The notes: generated by a model from the sequence alone, not told the origin. Positions 38,454 to 46,662 are shown, counted from the first letter of the stretch. The stretch is DNA of 64,000 nt from CAVRAW01 sp963716135 (GCA_963716135.1 OY970289.1:2480001-2544000), one strand, 5' to 3'. Numbers and translations are program-made.

Positions 38454-39047
38454 TCACGCCGAAAGTGCCCGCTCCGGTTCGATAGTCAACGATGGCGGCT
38501 CGCGCGGCGGCGGGCCAGTTGCCTCTTCCGCGCTCGTGGAGCGCACCCAATCCAAATCGCCGCGCTTCCAAACGTAGGCAAAGCCGACCATCAGCACCGC
38601 GAAAAAGACCAAAATGTCGATGATCGACAAGCCCGCCAATTGCTTGGCGGTTTCGGCACTCGCCGCCCGGGCCTCGGACGTCTCCGGCATCTTGGGCCTC
38701 GCGGCCGGCGGCACTCCCAATTGACGATACGCCTGCGTCACGGCCTGCGGCGGCAAACGATCGTCCATCAAGTGCGTCGCTTTGCCGAACACGGTGGCCC
38801 ACGGAAAGAAAAACGCGATTTCCACGTCGAAGATGATGAACAACAGCGCCACCACGTAAAACCGGATGTCGAACTGCACGAAGCTCGAGCCGATCGTGGG
38901 CTCGCCGCATTCGTAAATCTCCAACTTCTCGAAGTTGGGATTCTTCGGCCGCAGAAACTTGCCCACCAGCAAGTTCACCCACAAGAAGAAAAACCCAAAG
39001 CCGATAAACAGCGCCAAATACCCGGCGATCATCGTGGGTGTGGTCAT
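38454..39047 (-). CDS. nuoA: NADH-quinone oxidoreductase subunit A with an internal extension
   Basis: 197 residues against 120-150 usually. The N-terminal helix is followed by YECGEPTIGSSFVQFDIRFY and VVALLFIIFDVEIAFFFPWA, the strongest NuoA signatures, then a last helix (IIDILVFFAVLMVGFAYVWK). The extra 50 or so residues sit between helices two and three (HLMDDRLPPQAVTQAYRQLG onward, Pro/Ala-rich). It is a membrane subunit next to the quinone channel. Confidence 0.93.
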   Translation of the reverse strand: MTTPTMIAGYLALFIGFGFFFLWVNLLVGKFLRPKNPNFEKLEIYECGEPTIGSSFVQFDIRFYVVALLFIIFDVEIAFFFPWATVFGKATHLMDDRLPPQAVTQAYRQLGVPPAARPKMPETSEARAASAETAKQLAGLSIIDILVFFAVLMVGFAYVWKRGDLDWVRSTSAEEATGPPPREPPSLTIEPERALSA

Positions 39048-39123
39048 AGAAAATCAGCCTGTTGCGCGAGCCGAACGAACCCGCATTTTAAGAATCGCCC
39101 CATCGTTTGCAAGGCGGCGCGGC

Positions 39124-40689
39124 TCACTGCTGCAGCTTCAACCGCGGATCGGCCAAATCCAAACGATACATCATCTGGTTGTAGTCATAGCGCGGCGTGG
39201 CCTCGCCATCGCGGGAAAACGTCGTGGCATAAGTGCCGTCGAAATAAATGATGCGCCCGCCTTGCTCGTCGAAGAAAGCATGATGTTTGGGGTTATAAAG
39301 CGAGTAGCGATCGTGGGTCACAACCTTCCGCGCCGCCGCCCAAGGCCCCTCCGGCTTGTCGGCCTCCAAGTACCAAATCTCTCCCAAAAAAGAACTCGAT
39401 CCCCCTACTTCTCCGGCAATCATCACCCAGCGGCGCCGGTAATCGTTATATCTCACGGAAGCGTCGGCCAACCGGATCGGCTTCTTGGTCTCGACATCGA
39501 GTGGACAAAACCAAGCCTCGTCGGGCTTCAATTTGCCCGACTGCACAAGCTTTTCGAGTTGTTCGCTGGACAGCGAAGGCGTTCCTTTCTTCCAAGCCCA
39601 TACGAGTTTTCCATCGGCGGCGCGATCCAACGGTGCATTCGAATCGGTCATCGGATCGTACTTCGATCCCGCCTTCAAGCACGTAAATCCTTCATAATCG
39701 CCCAGTTTTTGAATGCTCTGCCAATCGGCCTTCACGCGCATGTTGGGAAAAGGGTCGGGAAAGTAGAAATAATCGACTCCGTCCACCGACACGCGAAATG
39801 CATTGCCGTGCGGCCTCAGCGGCGCACGGATGGGCAACCGCGCCAGCGTCTCGAACACCTTTTTCTCATCGTTGAATACAACCAGCGACTCTCCGACGCA
39901 TTCGTCCAAACTAGTCATTTGCGAACTTCGCCCTACCATCCGCTCTGCCCCGGTCGGGCCGGGAAGGATCATCACGGCATCGAACCACGACATCACGTTT
40001 CCCTCTTCTGGTTTTGGCAGCATTGGCCGGCTGAAGCCTTCAGAATCGACAAAGTAGGTCAGGTCGATGCCTAATGAAGGTTCCAGCCCGCCTTTGCCTG
40101 GCAACTCCGAGGTTGCTCCCGCAGTGCCGAAGTGCCCCAAGGGATACGACTGCCGCGATGTATCTCCCCAAAACCAATAAATTTTGCCGCCATATACGGC
40201 GCTCTGTGAACTATCCTGGCCGGTCACTTGCCCATTGAGCAGCGGCTGCTTGATCGGCACTTTGCGTCCCAGCTGCACACTGTCTTCATAAATTCCTTCA
40301 CCGGTAACGCGATACAGCCGCTCGGCGATGTTCCGGCGTTTGACTTTGATCTGCGCGGTTTCGCCGGGCTTGACCTCCAGCGCCATTCCGCGAATACCAA
40401 ATCCATCTGCCGGGTATTCGTATCCATGGCCGGCGATGTTGAAGAACACCTTTCGATTCACCAGCGCCGGATCGTCGATCGCCACCATCCCGGCGCTATC
40501 GGTCCAATAGCTAACGTGACTGACCGTCGAAAGCTCGATCAGAGGCACGCCGCGCCCCGTTTGATCGTCAACGACTTCGATGGCGAAATAGCGCGACTGT
40601 CCGCCGGCGTCGTCGGCCGCGGTGGCTGCCATCACGCCGCCATGTGCTATCGCAGCCAGAAGGGCGGCTAACCAAAGTCCCGCGCACAT
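39124..40689 (-). CDS. exported protein of unknown function, probable beta-propeller (glycosidase-like)
   Basis: About 521 residues from ATG 40689, chosen because GGGAGG lies 7 nt upstream and a signal peptide (LWLAALLAAIAHGGVMAATA) follows at once. After a carboxypeptidase-regulatory-like beta domain (about 30-140), repeated aromatic patches (YGGKIYWFWGDTSRQSYPLG, DYFYFPDPFPNMRVK, SVRYNDYRRRWVMIAGEVGG, GEIWYLEADKPEGPW) look like blades of a five-bladed propeller of the GH43/GH32/DUF4185 kind. No catalytic triad can be assigned with confidence. It stands on the nuo strand between nuoI and nuoA but has no evident link to respiration. Confidence 0.6.
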   Translation of the reverse strand: MCAGLWLAALLAAIAHGGVMAATAADDAGGQSRYFAIEVVDDQTGRGVPLIELSTVSHVSYWTDSAGMVAIDDPALVNRKVFFNIAGHGYEYPADGFGIRGMALEVKPGETAQIKVKRRNIAERLYRVTGEGIYEDSVQLGRKVPIKQPLLNGQVTGQDSSQSAVYGGKIYWFWGDTSRQSYPLGHFGTAGATSELPGKGGLEPSLGIDLTYFVDSEGFSRPMLPKPEEGNVMSWFDAVMILPGPTGAERMVGRSSQMTSLDECVGESLVVFNDEKKVFETLARLPIRAPLRPHGNAFRVSVDGVDYFYFPDPFPNMRVKADWQSIQKLGDYEGFTCLKAGSKYDPMTDSNAPLDRAADGKLVWAWKKGTPSLSSEQLEKLVQSGKLKPDEAWFCPLDVETKKPIRLADASVRYNDYRRRWVMIAGEVGGSSSFLGEIWYLEADKPEGPWAAARKVVTHDRYSLYNPKHHAFFDEQGGRIIYFDGTYATTFSRDGEATPRYDYNQMMYRLDLADPRLKLQQ

Positions 40690-40787
40690 GTTGGCCTCCC
40701 AACTAGGAATCAAGAGGCCCCTCAATGTCCGAGAATGTCGGCGCATTTGCAAGCTGGCAGATTGCCGAGCCGTCGCCGCTGCCGCAA

Positions 40788-41276
40788 TCAATGGCCCGAA
40801 GATGTCGAGCCCGATTCGCCCGCGGCGCTGGTTCCGTGCCCGGCGCCGGCGTCTGCTGTCAGCGATTGCCGGCCGGCGAAGCCCGCCTCCAGTTCATGCC
40901 AGAACAGCACTTCCGGCTCGCCCAGCTTCCAGCACAAATATGCCTCGCGTCCGTCGACCAGCGTGGGAAAATCCACGAGTCCTTCCGGGCCGTTCTTCGG
41001 CTCGATTCCCAATCGCTTCAACTCTTCTACGTAATCGCGCAGCCGCTGTCCGTCTTTCTCGAGCTCTTCCTCGATCTGCACGAGTTCTTCCCGATACACA
41101 TCGGTCGGTTGACCATTGCGTTGCGAAAGCAAATGGGACAGCCGTTCGCGCCGATCAATTACTTCGCGTGACAAATCGGCCAGGTCCTTCACGATCGCCC
41201 GCACCAACGGCAGCATGGCATTGGCCTGCTCGACGGTGAAATACTTGCGTGATTCAGATGTTTGCTTGTCGGCCAT
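40788..41276 (-). CDS. DUF2203 family protein
   Basis: About 162 residues from ATG 41276 (AGAGG about 8 nt upstream); the longer open frame adds a low-complexity start. The pattern KYFTVEQANAMLPLVRAIVK, a long helical middle, and then PKNGPEGLVDFPTLVDGREA and YLCWKLGEPEVLFWHELEAG is the signature of DUF2203, a small helical family of unknown function often found in planctomycetes and actinobacteria. A Gly/Ser-rich C-terminal tail follows. It lies 51 bp after nuoI. Confidence 0.85.
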   Translation of the reverse strand: MADKQTSESRKYFTVEQANAMLPLVRAIVKDLADLSREVIDRRERLSHLLSQRNGQPTDVYREELVQIEEELEKDGQRLRDYVEELKRLGIEPKNGPEGLVDFPTLVDGREAYLCWKLGEPEVLFWHELEAGFAGRQSLTADAGAGHGTSAAGESGSTSSGH

Positions 41277-41327
41277 GGCGGGTGCCTCTAATCTCTGCCC
41301 TTTTTGCCTCTCGTCCTTCGTCACTTC

Positions 41328-41855
41328 TTACTGATTCGGTCCTCCGTGCACAGGTTCAACAATAACTTTGGATTCTGCAACAGCAGTTGGATTCAACGTC
41401 GCCCGGCCCCACGCCACATCCAGCGGCAGCCTCGCAAAATCGACAATGCATCCGTCGCGGCTATAGCAACTCAAATCGTGCGAAGCCCCCATGAAAATGC
41501 AATCCACAGGGCAGGGCTCCACGCACAGCGCGCAAAACATGCACTTCGAGTAATCAATCGTGAAGCCCGTGATCTTGAAACCCTTGCCGGTCGTCACGCG
41601 CTCCTTGCCGATATAAATGCAATCGACCGGGCAGGCCTTGGCGCATTGGTCGCAGGCAATGCACGTGGTCAAATCGTAGCGGTGAAAGCCGCGATACCGC
41701 GCGGCCACCGGCACGGGCCGTTCGGGATATTCGAACTTGTGGGTAAACGTGCCCCGCCCGGGCTCGTACGTCTTGATCCAATATCGCAACGTAACCCGCA
41801 TGCCTTGCGCCACAGTCGATATCGCATCCCAAATATCGCGCAGCCATTGTCGCAT
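41328..41855 (-). CDS. nuoI: NADH-quinone oxidoreductase subunit I (two 4Fe-4S ferredoxin)
   Basis: About 175 residues from ATG 41855. A TTG 36 nt upstream is possible but less likely. Two full CxxCxxCxxxCP motifs, CIACDQCAKACPVDCIYIG and CMFCALCVEPCPVDCIFMG, are spaced as in NuoI/TYKY and carry clusters N6a and N6b. Its displacement to the head of the cluster, two unrelated genes away from nuoA, is unusual; NuoI normally lies between nuoH and nuoJ. It may be the first gene of the transcript. Confidence 0.93.
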   Translation of the reverse strand: MRQWLRDIWDAISTVAQGMRVTLRYWIKTYEPGRGTFTHKFEYPERPVPVAARYRGFHRYDLTTCIACDQCAKACPVDCIYIGKERVTTGKGFKITGFTIDYSKCMFCALCVEPCPVDCIFMGASHDLSCYSRDGCIVDFARLPLDVAWGRATLNPTAVAESKVIVEPVHGGPNQ

Positions 41856-42442
41856 GGCTTGGTTCTCAATTGGTTTTGGATCGCGCAACAATCATCCCGC
41901 ATTGGAATTATAGACACACCCCCCAACTCCGCAAGCAAACGTGCCCTTCAAGCGCTGGCTGCGAACACGCTCCGCTAGGGTGCGAGTGCACATCACACGT
42001 TGTATTAGGGTTTCTTCTTTCGCCGCAAGACAGTCTCGCGTCGTCGAGGAATTCAGTCATTGCGACCTCGCCATGCCGGCATGGTCGAACGCTCGGCGGT
42101 GGGGCTGTGGCCACGGCCGGCCAGCTAAAAGCGCACCATTCCATGCAGGGGGATGCGCATCGGGACCGGCGGCCGACAACCAGCACAAACTGTCTCGAAC
42201 TGAGAGGACACTGCCGCGGCCGGTTTGCCCTCGATCGGCGCAGCTTGCTAGCCCGCAAGGCATTGGCTTACCGGCCGTCTGGGGTAGGCTCCAGTTTGCG
42301 CCCTATCGGACGATCCTAACCCCTTTTCCAGCTATTAGTTGCAGAATGGTGCGATAATCGAGGTCAAATTCGGGGCGATACAATCGCGTGCCAATCACCA
42401 AAAAAACGACCCAAAAAGCCCGTTTTGGCCCATTGGCTTTGC
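41856..42442. other. intergenic region, no gene supported
   Basis: This is the longest gap without a gene. Open frames on both strands have skewed, Arg/Ser-rich translations without recognisable motifs. It presumably holds the divergent promoters of nuoI and csrA. Confidence 0.5.
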
Positions 42443-42470
42443 TTGACTCTACAATCGCAGCACGTAGAGT
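42443..42470 (+). promoter_or_regulatory. candidate sigma-70-like promoter of csrA
   Basis: TTGACT (42443-42448), a 16-bp spacer and TAGAGT (42465-42470). It would give a 5' leader of about 155 nt before csrA. That leader holds a GTGGC-AAC-GCCAC hairpin near 42487 and several GGA triplets, including the ribosome binding site GAGGGA, which could allow CsrA autoregulation. This is inference from consensus only. Confidence 0.35.
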
Positions 42471-42632
42471 GAATTGAAGGAAGTGCCTGTGGCAACGCCA
42501 CTTGACGGCGTTGTGCAAGCACCTCGCCGGCGGCTTTCGCCGGTGGTTCGGACCGTGCGCCGAGCCGCCGTCGACCATGGTGGGTCGTGTAGCGAATCGC
42601 ATGCCGGCGCGAAACCATGAGGGATGCCTAAA

Positions 42633-42869
42633 ATGCTGGTTCTCTCCCGTAAAAAGAACGAAAGTATTGTCATCAATAATGACATTACGATCGTCGTTGT
42701 AGAAATCCGGGGGGATAAGGTACGCCTGGGAGTCGAAGCTCCCAAGGAAGTGCCCGTTCATCGCCGCGAAGTCTACGACGCCATTCGCCGCAACGACGCG
42801 GCAGCCGCTCAATCGCGAGCGAGCGCCAACGGCGGCGCGGAGCCGCCTTCCAGCACCGAAAGCCCGTAA
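42633..42869 (+). CDS. csrA: carbon storage regulator CsrA
   Basis: About 78 residues. The start MLVLSRKKNESIVINNDITI is canonical, so ATG 42633 (GAGGG about 9 nt upstream) is preferred to ATG 42624. The RNA-binding C-terminal part of the core, VRLGVEAPKEVPVHRREVYD, keeps the Arg of the GGA-binding site. A Ser/Ala-rich tail extends it. CsrA binds GGA motifs in mRNA leaders and regulates translation and stability, often in motility and carbon metabolism. Confidence 0.95.
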   Translation: MLVLSRKKNESIVINNDITIVVVEIRGDKVRLGVEAPKEVPVHRREVYDAIRRNDAAAAQSRASANGGAEPPSSTESP

Positions 42870-42962
42870 CACGTTCGCAAAGTTGCGACGTTCTATCTCG
42901 GGTGCGGCCAGCGAGTGCTGAAATATTTTCCATGTGCGAATTTTTCGCGCGCAGACCTTTCC

Positions 42963-42996
42963 CCTTCTGCTTTCTGCCTTCTGCCTTCTGCCTTTC
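42963..42996. repeat. CTTCTGC word repeat between csrA and tRNA-Glu
   Basis: CTTCTGCTTTCTGCCTTCTG and CCTTCTGCC form tandem seven-base words, the complement of the GCAGAAG words at 44284-44312 and 63541-63577. Confidence 0.65.
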
Positions 42997-43011
42997 GACA
43001 TTCCCATCCAC

Positions 43012-43041
43012 TTGACGATCCCTGGCGCAATTCACTACAAA
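43012..43041 (+). promoter_or_regulatory. candidate tRNA-Glu promoter
   Basis: TTGACG (43012-43017), an 18-bp spacer and TACAAA (43036-43041). This places transcription start near 43048, about 30 nt before the tRNA. Confidence 0.5.
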
Positions 43042-43076
43042 CCCTTGCGGTGCAACAAGCTCGGACGCGCACACCT

Positions 43077-43149
43077 GGCCCCGTCGTCTAGCGGTCTAGG
43101 ACACCGGCCTTTCACGCCGGTAACACGGGTTCGAGTCCCGTCGGGGTCA
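43077..43149 (+). tRNA. tRNA-Glu (anticodon UUC)
   Basis: A 73-nt cloverleaf: acceptor GGCCCCG pairs with CGGGGTC (one G-U). The D-arm is GTCTAGCGGTCTAGGAC. The anticodon arm is CCGGC-CTTTCAC-GCCGG with TTC in the loop. The T-arm is ACGGG-TTCGAGT-CCCGT, and the discriminator base is A. CCA is not encoded. Confidence 0.97.
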
Positions 43150-43187
43150 TTACAATTCTCTGAAATGATGTCGCTTTCCAAGGGTGG

Positions 43188-43214
43188 CACTGACAAGCGC
43201 CGCGCTTGTCAGTG
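43188..43214. terminator. perfect 12-bp hairpin after tRNA-Glu
   Basis: CACTGACAAGCG - CCG - CGCTTGTCAGTG. It is a strong stem-loop without a T-tract, 39 nt after the tRNA, so it may be a tRNA 3' processing/termination structure or a mobile palindrome. It also overlaps the possible TTG/GTG starts (43206, 43212) of hemH, which argues for the later GTG at 43233. Confidence 0.5.
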
Positions 43215-43232
43215 GAATCTGCCAGCCAACGT

Positions 43233-44315
43233 GTGACTACGCGCGCTTACGATGCCGTGCTGATCGTCTCCTTCGGCGGGCCTGAGGGGCCGAACGAAGT
43301 CATCCCATTTCTGGAAACCGTGCTGCGCGGCCGCAATATTCCTCGCGAGCGGCTGCTGGAAGTTGCCGAGCACTACCAGCATTTTGGAGGTGTGAGCCCA
43401 ATCAACGCGCAAAATCGCGCGTTGGCCGAGGCACTGCGGGCCGAACTGAAACAACATGGGCCGAATTTGCCCGTTTACATCGGTAATCGAAATTGGCATC
43501 CGTTTCTGGCCGACACGCTGCGGCAAATGAAGGCCGATGGCGTTCGCAACGCGCTGGGCTTTTTCACTTCCGCCTACAGTTCCTACTCGGGCTGCCGACA
43601 ATATTTGGAAAACATTGCCGCGGCGCAAGCCGAGGTTGCCCGCGATCCCCCTCTCCCCTTGGGAGAGGTCCGGGGTGAGGGTGCCCCGCAGGTCGATAAG
43701 CTCCGCGCCTATTTCAATCATCCCGGCTTCATCGAGCCGATGATCGAGCGCACCGCCGCGGCGCTCAATCAAATTCCCGCAGCGCGCCGCACGGCCGCCA
43801 AATTAGTTTTTACCGCGCACAGCATTCCGCAGGCGATGGCGGCCGCCAGCAAGTACGAATCGCAACTGCGCGACGCCTGCCAATTAGTGGCTGCTGGCGT
43901 AAGTCGCAACGATTGGCAATTGGCCTGGCAAAGCCGCAGCGGACCGCCGACGCAACCTTGGCTCGAGCCCGACATCAACGACGTGCTGCGCGAACTGGCA
44001 GGGCAGGGGGTGCGCGACGTGGTCGTCGTGCCCATCGGCTTCATTTCCGATCACATCGAGGTGATTTACGATCTCGACACCGAAGCCAAGCACACTGCCG
44101 ACGGGCTTGGCCTGAACATGATTCGCGCCGCCACGGTCGGCACGCACCCGAGATTCGTGCAGATGATCCGCGAGCTGATCGAAGAGCGAATTAGCGGCAA
44201 ACCGGATCGGCCAACGCTTGGCAAACTCGGCCCGGTGCCGGATGTTTGTCCGGTGGATTGTTGCCCGAGCGGCCGTGAAGCTAAGGCAGAAGGCAGAACG
44301 CAGAAGGCAGAATAA
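43233..44315 (+). CDS. hemH: ferrochelatase with a repeat-derived insertion
   Basis: About 360 residues. It inserts Fe(II) into protoporphyrin IX (or coproporphyrin III) at the end of haem synthesis. AVLIVSFGGPEGPNEVIPFL, HYQHFGGVSPINAQNRAL, ALGFFTSAYSSYSGCRQYLE, the catalytic-His segment KLVFTAHSIPQAM and the Glu-containing VPIGFISDHIEVIYDLDTEA are all present. GTG 43233 is chosen because VTTRAYDAVLIVSFGG matches usual ferrochelatase starts and the earlier candidates lie inside a hairpin; no ribosome binding site is evident. Two oddities: a palindromic intergenic-type repeat encodes PPLPLGEVRGEGA in the middle, and the end (CPVDCCPSG, then a repeat-encoded KAEGRTQKAE) is Cys-rich and repeat-extended. 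Confidence 0.93.
   Translation: MTTRAYDAVLIVSFGGPEGPNEVIPFLETVLRGRNIPRERLLEVAEHYQHFGGVSPINAQNRALAEALRAELKQHGPNLPVYIGNRNWHPFLADTLRQMKADGVRNALGFFTSAYSSYSGCRQYLENIAAAQAEVARDPPLPLGEVRGEGAPQVDKLRAYFNHPGFIEPMIERTAAALNQIPAARRTAAKLVFTAHSIPQAMAAASKYESQLRDACQLVAAGVSRNDWQLAWQSRSGPPTQPWLEPDINDVLRELAGQGVRDVVVVPIGFISDHIEVIYDLDTEAKHTADGLGLNMIRAATVGTHPRFVQMIRELIEERISGKPDRPTLGKLGPVPDVCPVDCCPSGREAKAEGRTQKAE
43647..43683. repeat. palindromic REP-like element, copy 2, inside hemH
   Basis: The core CCTCTCCC-CTT-GGGAGAGG (43650-43668) is followed by CCGGGGTGAGGGT, matching the intergenic copy at 19989-20025. It is read in frame as part of hemH. Confidence 0.8.
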
Positions 44316-44356
44316 CTCGGTTTCCCTTTTGCTTTCTGCCTTCTGCTTTCTGCTTT
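44284..44356. repeat. inverted word-repeat element (GCAGAAG type) between convergent hemH and thiolase
   Basis: The left arm (44284-44312) is AAGGCAGAAGGCAGAACGCA and GAAGGCAGAA. The right arm (44327-44356) is CTTTCTGCCTTCTGCTTTCT and GC. The arms pair across a short loop and could act as a two-way terminator. The left arm codes for the last residues of hemH and the right arm abuts the thiolase stop codon. Confidence 0.75.
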
Positions 44357-45537
44357 TATTCTCGCTCGACGATCATCGCCACGGCATTGCCGCCGCCGAG
44401 ACACAGCGCAGCCAAGCCGCGGCGCAGATTTTTCTTCTGCAATGCATACAGCAGCGTGACCAGCACTCGCGCTCCGCTGGCGCCAATCGGATGACCCAAC
44501 GCGATCGCGCCGCCGTGGACGTTCGTTTTGGCCGGATCCAATCCCAGTGGCCGCATGCAGGCCAGGCATTGCGCCGCAAATGCTTCATTCAACTCGACCA
44601 AATCGATATCCACGAGTTTCAGTCTTGCTTTGGCCAGCACTTTTTCGATCGCGCTTACCGGCGCGATGAACAATTCTTTCGGCGCGACGCCGCTGGTCGC
44701 CGTGGCGACAATCCGCGCCTTGATTGGGCCTTCATGCTGCTTCGCAATCGCTTCGCTGGCCACCACCAGCGCCGCAGCGCCATCGCTGATCTGTGAGGAA
44801 TTCCCCGCCGTCACCGTTCCATCGTCCGCAAACGACGGCCTCAACTTCGCCAGCCCCGCCGCCGAGCTGTCAGTGCGCGGGCCTTCATCCCGGCTCACGA
44901 CGATCTGTCCCCGCTTTTTGTCGGGCACATTCACCGCCACGGTTTCGTCGCCGAAATCGCCGCTTTCGGCCGCCGCCACCGCTCGACGATGGCTTTCCAG
45001 CGCAAAGGCATCTTGATCGGCCCGGTTCACGCCGCATTTGGCGGCGATGAAATCGGCTTCGCTCCCCATCGGCAGATCTTCGAAGGCGCACCACAGGCTG
45101 TCGTGCTGCATCGAGTCGATCACTTCCTGATCGCCGAATTTCCAACCGTCCCGCGCACCTGGTAACAAATACGGCGCGCGGCTCATGCTTTCCATGCCGC
45201 CGGCCACGATCACATTGGCATCGCCGGCGCGGATGGCTTGATCCGCCAGCATCACGGCCTTCAATCCCGAACCGCACACTTTGTTGATGGTGACGGCCGC
45301 AACAGATTCCGGTAAACCTGCCCCCAGCGCGGCTTGCCTCGCCGGCACTTGGCCCAAACCGGCCGAAAGCACATTGCCCATGATCACTTCGTCCACGTCT
45401 TTGGGCTTCACGCCCGCGCGGCGAATCGCTTCAGCCACCGCAATCGCGCCCAGCGTCGGCGCAGGCACTGCCGCTAGCCCGCCTTGGAATTTCCCAATCG
45501 GCGTGCGGCAACCGGCGATGATATAGGAACTAGCCAT
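44356..45537 (-). CDS. acetyl-CoA C-acetyltransferase (thiolase)
   Basis: 393 residues, normal length. The acyl-accepting Cys is in INKVCGSGLKAVMLADQAI. NEAFAAQCLA, HGGAIALGHPIGASGARVLV with the catalytic His, and LCLGGGNAVAMI with the second Cys position replaced by Leu-Gly-Gly-Gly context close the active site. In most thiolases the C-terminal motif is CxGGG, and here LCLGGG keeps the Cys. It condenses two acetyl-CoA molecules or cleaves acetoacetyl-CoA, in fatty-acid, PHB or isoprenoid-precursor metabolism. Confidence 0.93.
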   Translation of the reverse strand: MASSYIIAGCRTPIGKFQGGLAAVPAPTLGAIAVAEAIRRAGVKPKDVDEVIMGNVLSAGLGQVPARQAALGAGLPESVAAVTINKVCGSGLKAVMLADQAIRAGDANVIVAGGMESMSRAPYLLPGARDGWKFGDQEVIDSMQHDSLWCAFEDLPMGSEADFIAAKCGVNRADQDAFALESHRRAVAAAESGDFGDETVAVNVPDKKRGQIVVSRDEGPRTDSSAAGLAKLRPSFADDGTVTAGNSSQISDGAAALVVASEAIAKQHEGPIKARIVATATSGVAPKELFIAPVSAIEKVLAKARLKLVDIDLVELNEAFAAQCLACMRPLGLDPAKTNVHGGAIALGHPIGASGARVLVTLLYALQKKNLRRGLAALCLGGGNAVAMIVERE

Positions 45538-45598
45538 GAAATCTCGGCAGCTTGCCCGGGTGCGAGCGATCCGTGAGAATTATACAACTTGGAGCCAG

Positions 45599-45681
45599 GA
45601 ACTATGAACATTGAACAATGAGCAGTGAACGCAGCAAAATGACTGCGCTGTTCATTGTTCACTGCTCCTTGCTCTTAGTTT
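45599..45681. repeat. inverted word-repeat element (GAACATTGAACAATGA type), copy 2
   Basis: The left arm (45600-45635) has CTATGAACATTGAACAATGA and GCAGTGAACGCAGC. The right arm (45648-45681) has GTTCATTGTTCACTGCTCCT and TGCTC. It is closely similar to 33947-34026. It lies in the divergent gap between the thiolase and aldo/keto reductase genes. Confidence 0.75.
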
Positions 45682-45695
45682 CCTGCCGATATCAC

Positions 45696-46662
45696 ATGGA
45701 ATTACGACAGCTAGGCAACTCTGATCTCCTCGTTTCCGCCGTCGCGCTCGGCACCTGGCCGATGGCCGGCATGACCAGCCTCGAGGTGAACGACGCCGAT
45801 AGCCTGGCCACAATCGCCGCCGCTCTGGATTCCGGCGTGAATTTCATCGATACCGCCTACTGCTACGGCGCGAATGGCGAGTGCGATGTGCTAATAGGAA
45901 AGGCGCTCGCCGGAAAACGCAACAAAGCCGTGATCGCGGCAAAAGCCGGGGTGCATTGGAACGCCGATGGCACGCGCGCGGATGATGCCCGACCTGAGAC
46001 ATTGCGCCGTGAATGCGAAGAAAGCCTGCAGCGATTGAACACCGATCATGTCGATTTGCTCTATCTCCACTCGCCGGACAAGACCACGCCGGTTGCCGAA
46101 TCCGCCGGCGAACTGAAACGACTCATGGACGAAGGCAAAACGCCGCACGGTCGGGGCCTCGAACTGCACGTTCGAGCAACTGAAGCAATTTGCCGACGCC
46201 TGCCCGGTGACCGCGTATCAGCCGCGCTACAACATGCTGCAGCGTGATATCGAGGCCGACATTTTGCCTTGGTGCCGCCAGTGTGGCATATCGGCTTGCG
46301 TCTACTGGCCGCTGATGAAAGGGCTGCTCACCGGAAAATTCGGCCGCAACCATCAGTTTGACCCGCGCGACGGCCGGCAGAAATACGCCATGTATCAGGG
46401 GGAAGAGTGGCAAAAGAACCAGGATTTTCTCGATGAGTTGCGCATTATCGCCGCCGAAGCCCAGCGCAGCGTTGCCCAGGTCGTTATCAACTGGACCATC
46501 CACCAGCCCGGCATCACCGCGGCGCTGTGCGGTGCCAAGCGGCCCTCGCAAATCCGCGACACCGCTGCCGCGATGAAATGGAAACTGTCCGACGACCAGA
46601 TGCGCCGCATCAACAAAGCCATTGCCGACCGCGGCAAAATTCTCACCGGAAAAATTGCATAA
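45696..46662 (+). CDS. aldo/keto reductase, with an apparent frameshift at 46138-46141
   Basis: Start at ATG 45696 (MELRQLGNSDLLVSAVALGT). Family features: FIDTAYCYGANG with the catalytic Asp/Tyr, AAKAGVHW with the Lys, VDLLYLHSPD with the His-bearing strand, and in the second frame RTVGASNCTFEQLKQFADAC, AYQPRYNMLQRD and, for NADP binding, ITAALCGAKRPSQI. The first frame derails after LMDEGK at an AAAA run. Removing one A joins it to RRTVGASN, giving about 322 residues, the usual AKR size. It is an NAD(P)H-dependent carbonyl reductase of unknown substrate. A nitroreductase-family gene follows 12 bp later. Confidence 0.88.

Noticed and set aside
42303..43007. 234-codon minus-strand frame across the csrA region
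   Set aside because: It covers csrA on the other strand and begins inside a CTTCTGC word repeat; composition is shadow-like.
43206..43232. Earlier TTG/GTG starts for hemH
   Set aside because: They lie within or just after a perfect 12-bp hairpin that would bury the initiation site, and the residues they add are not family-like.
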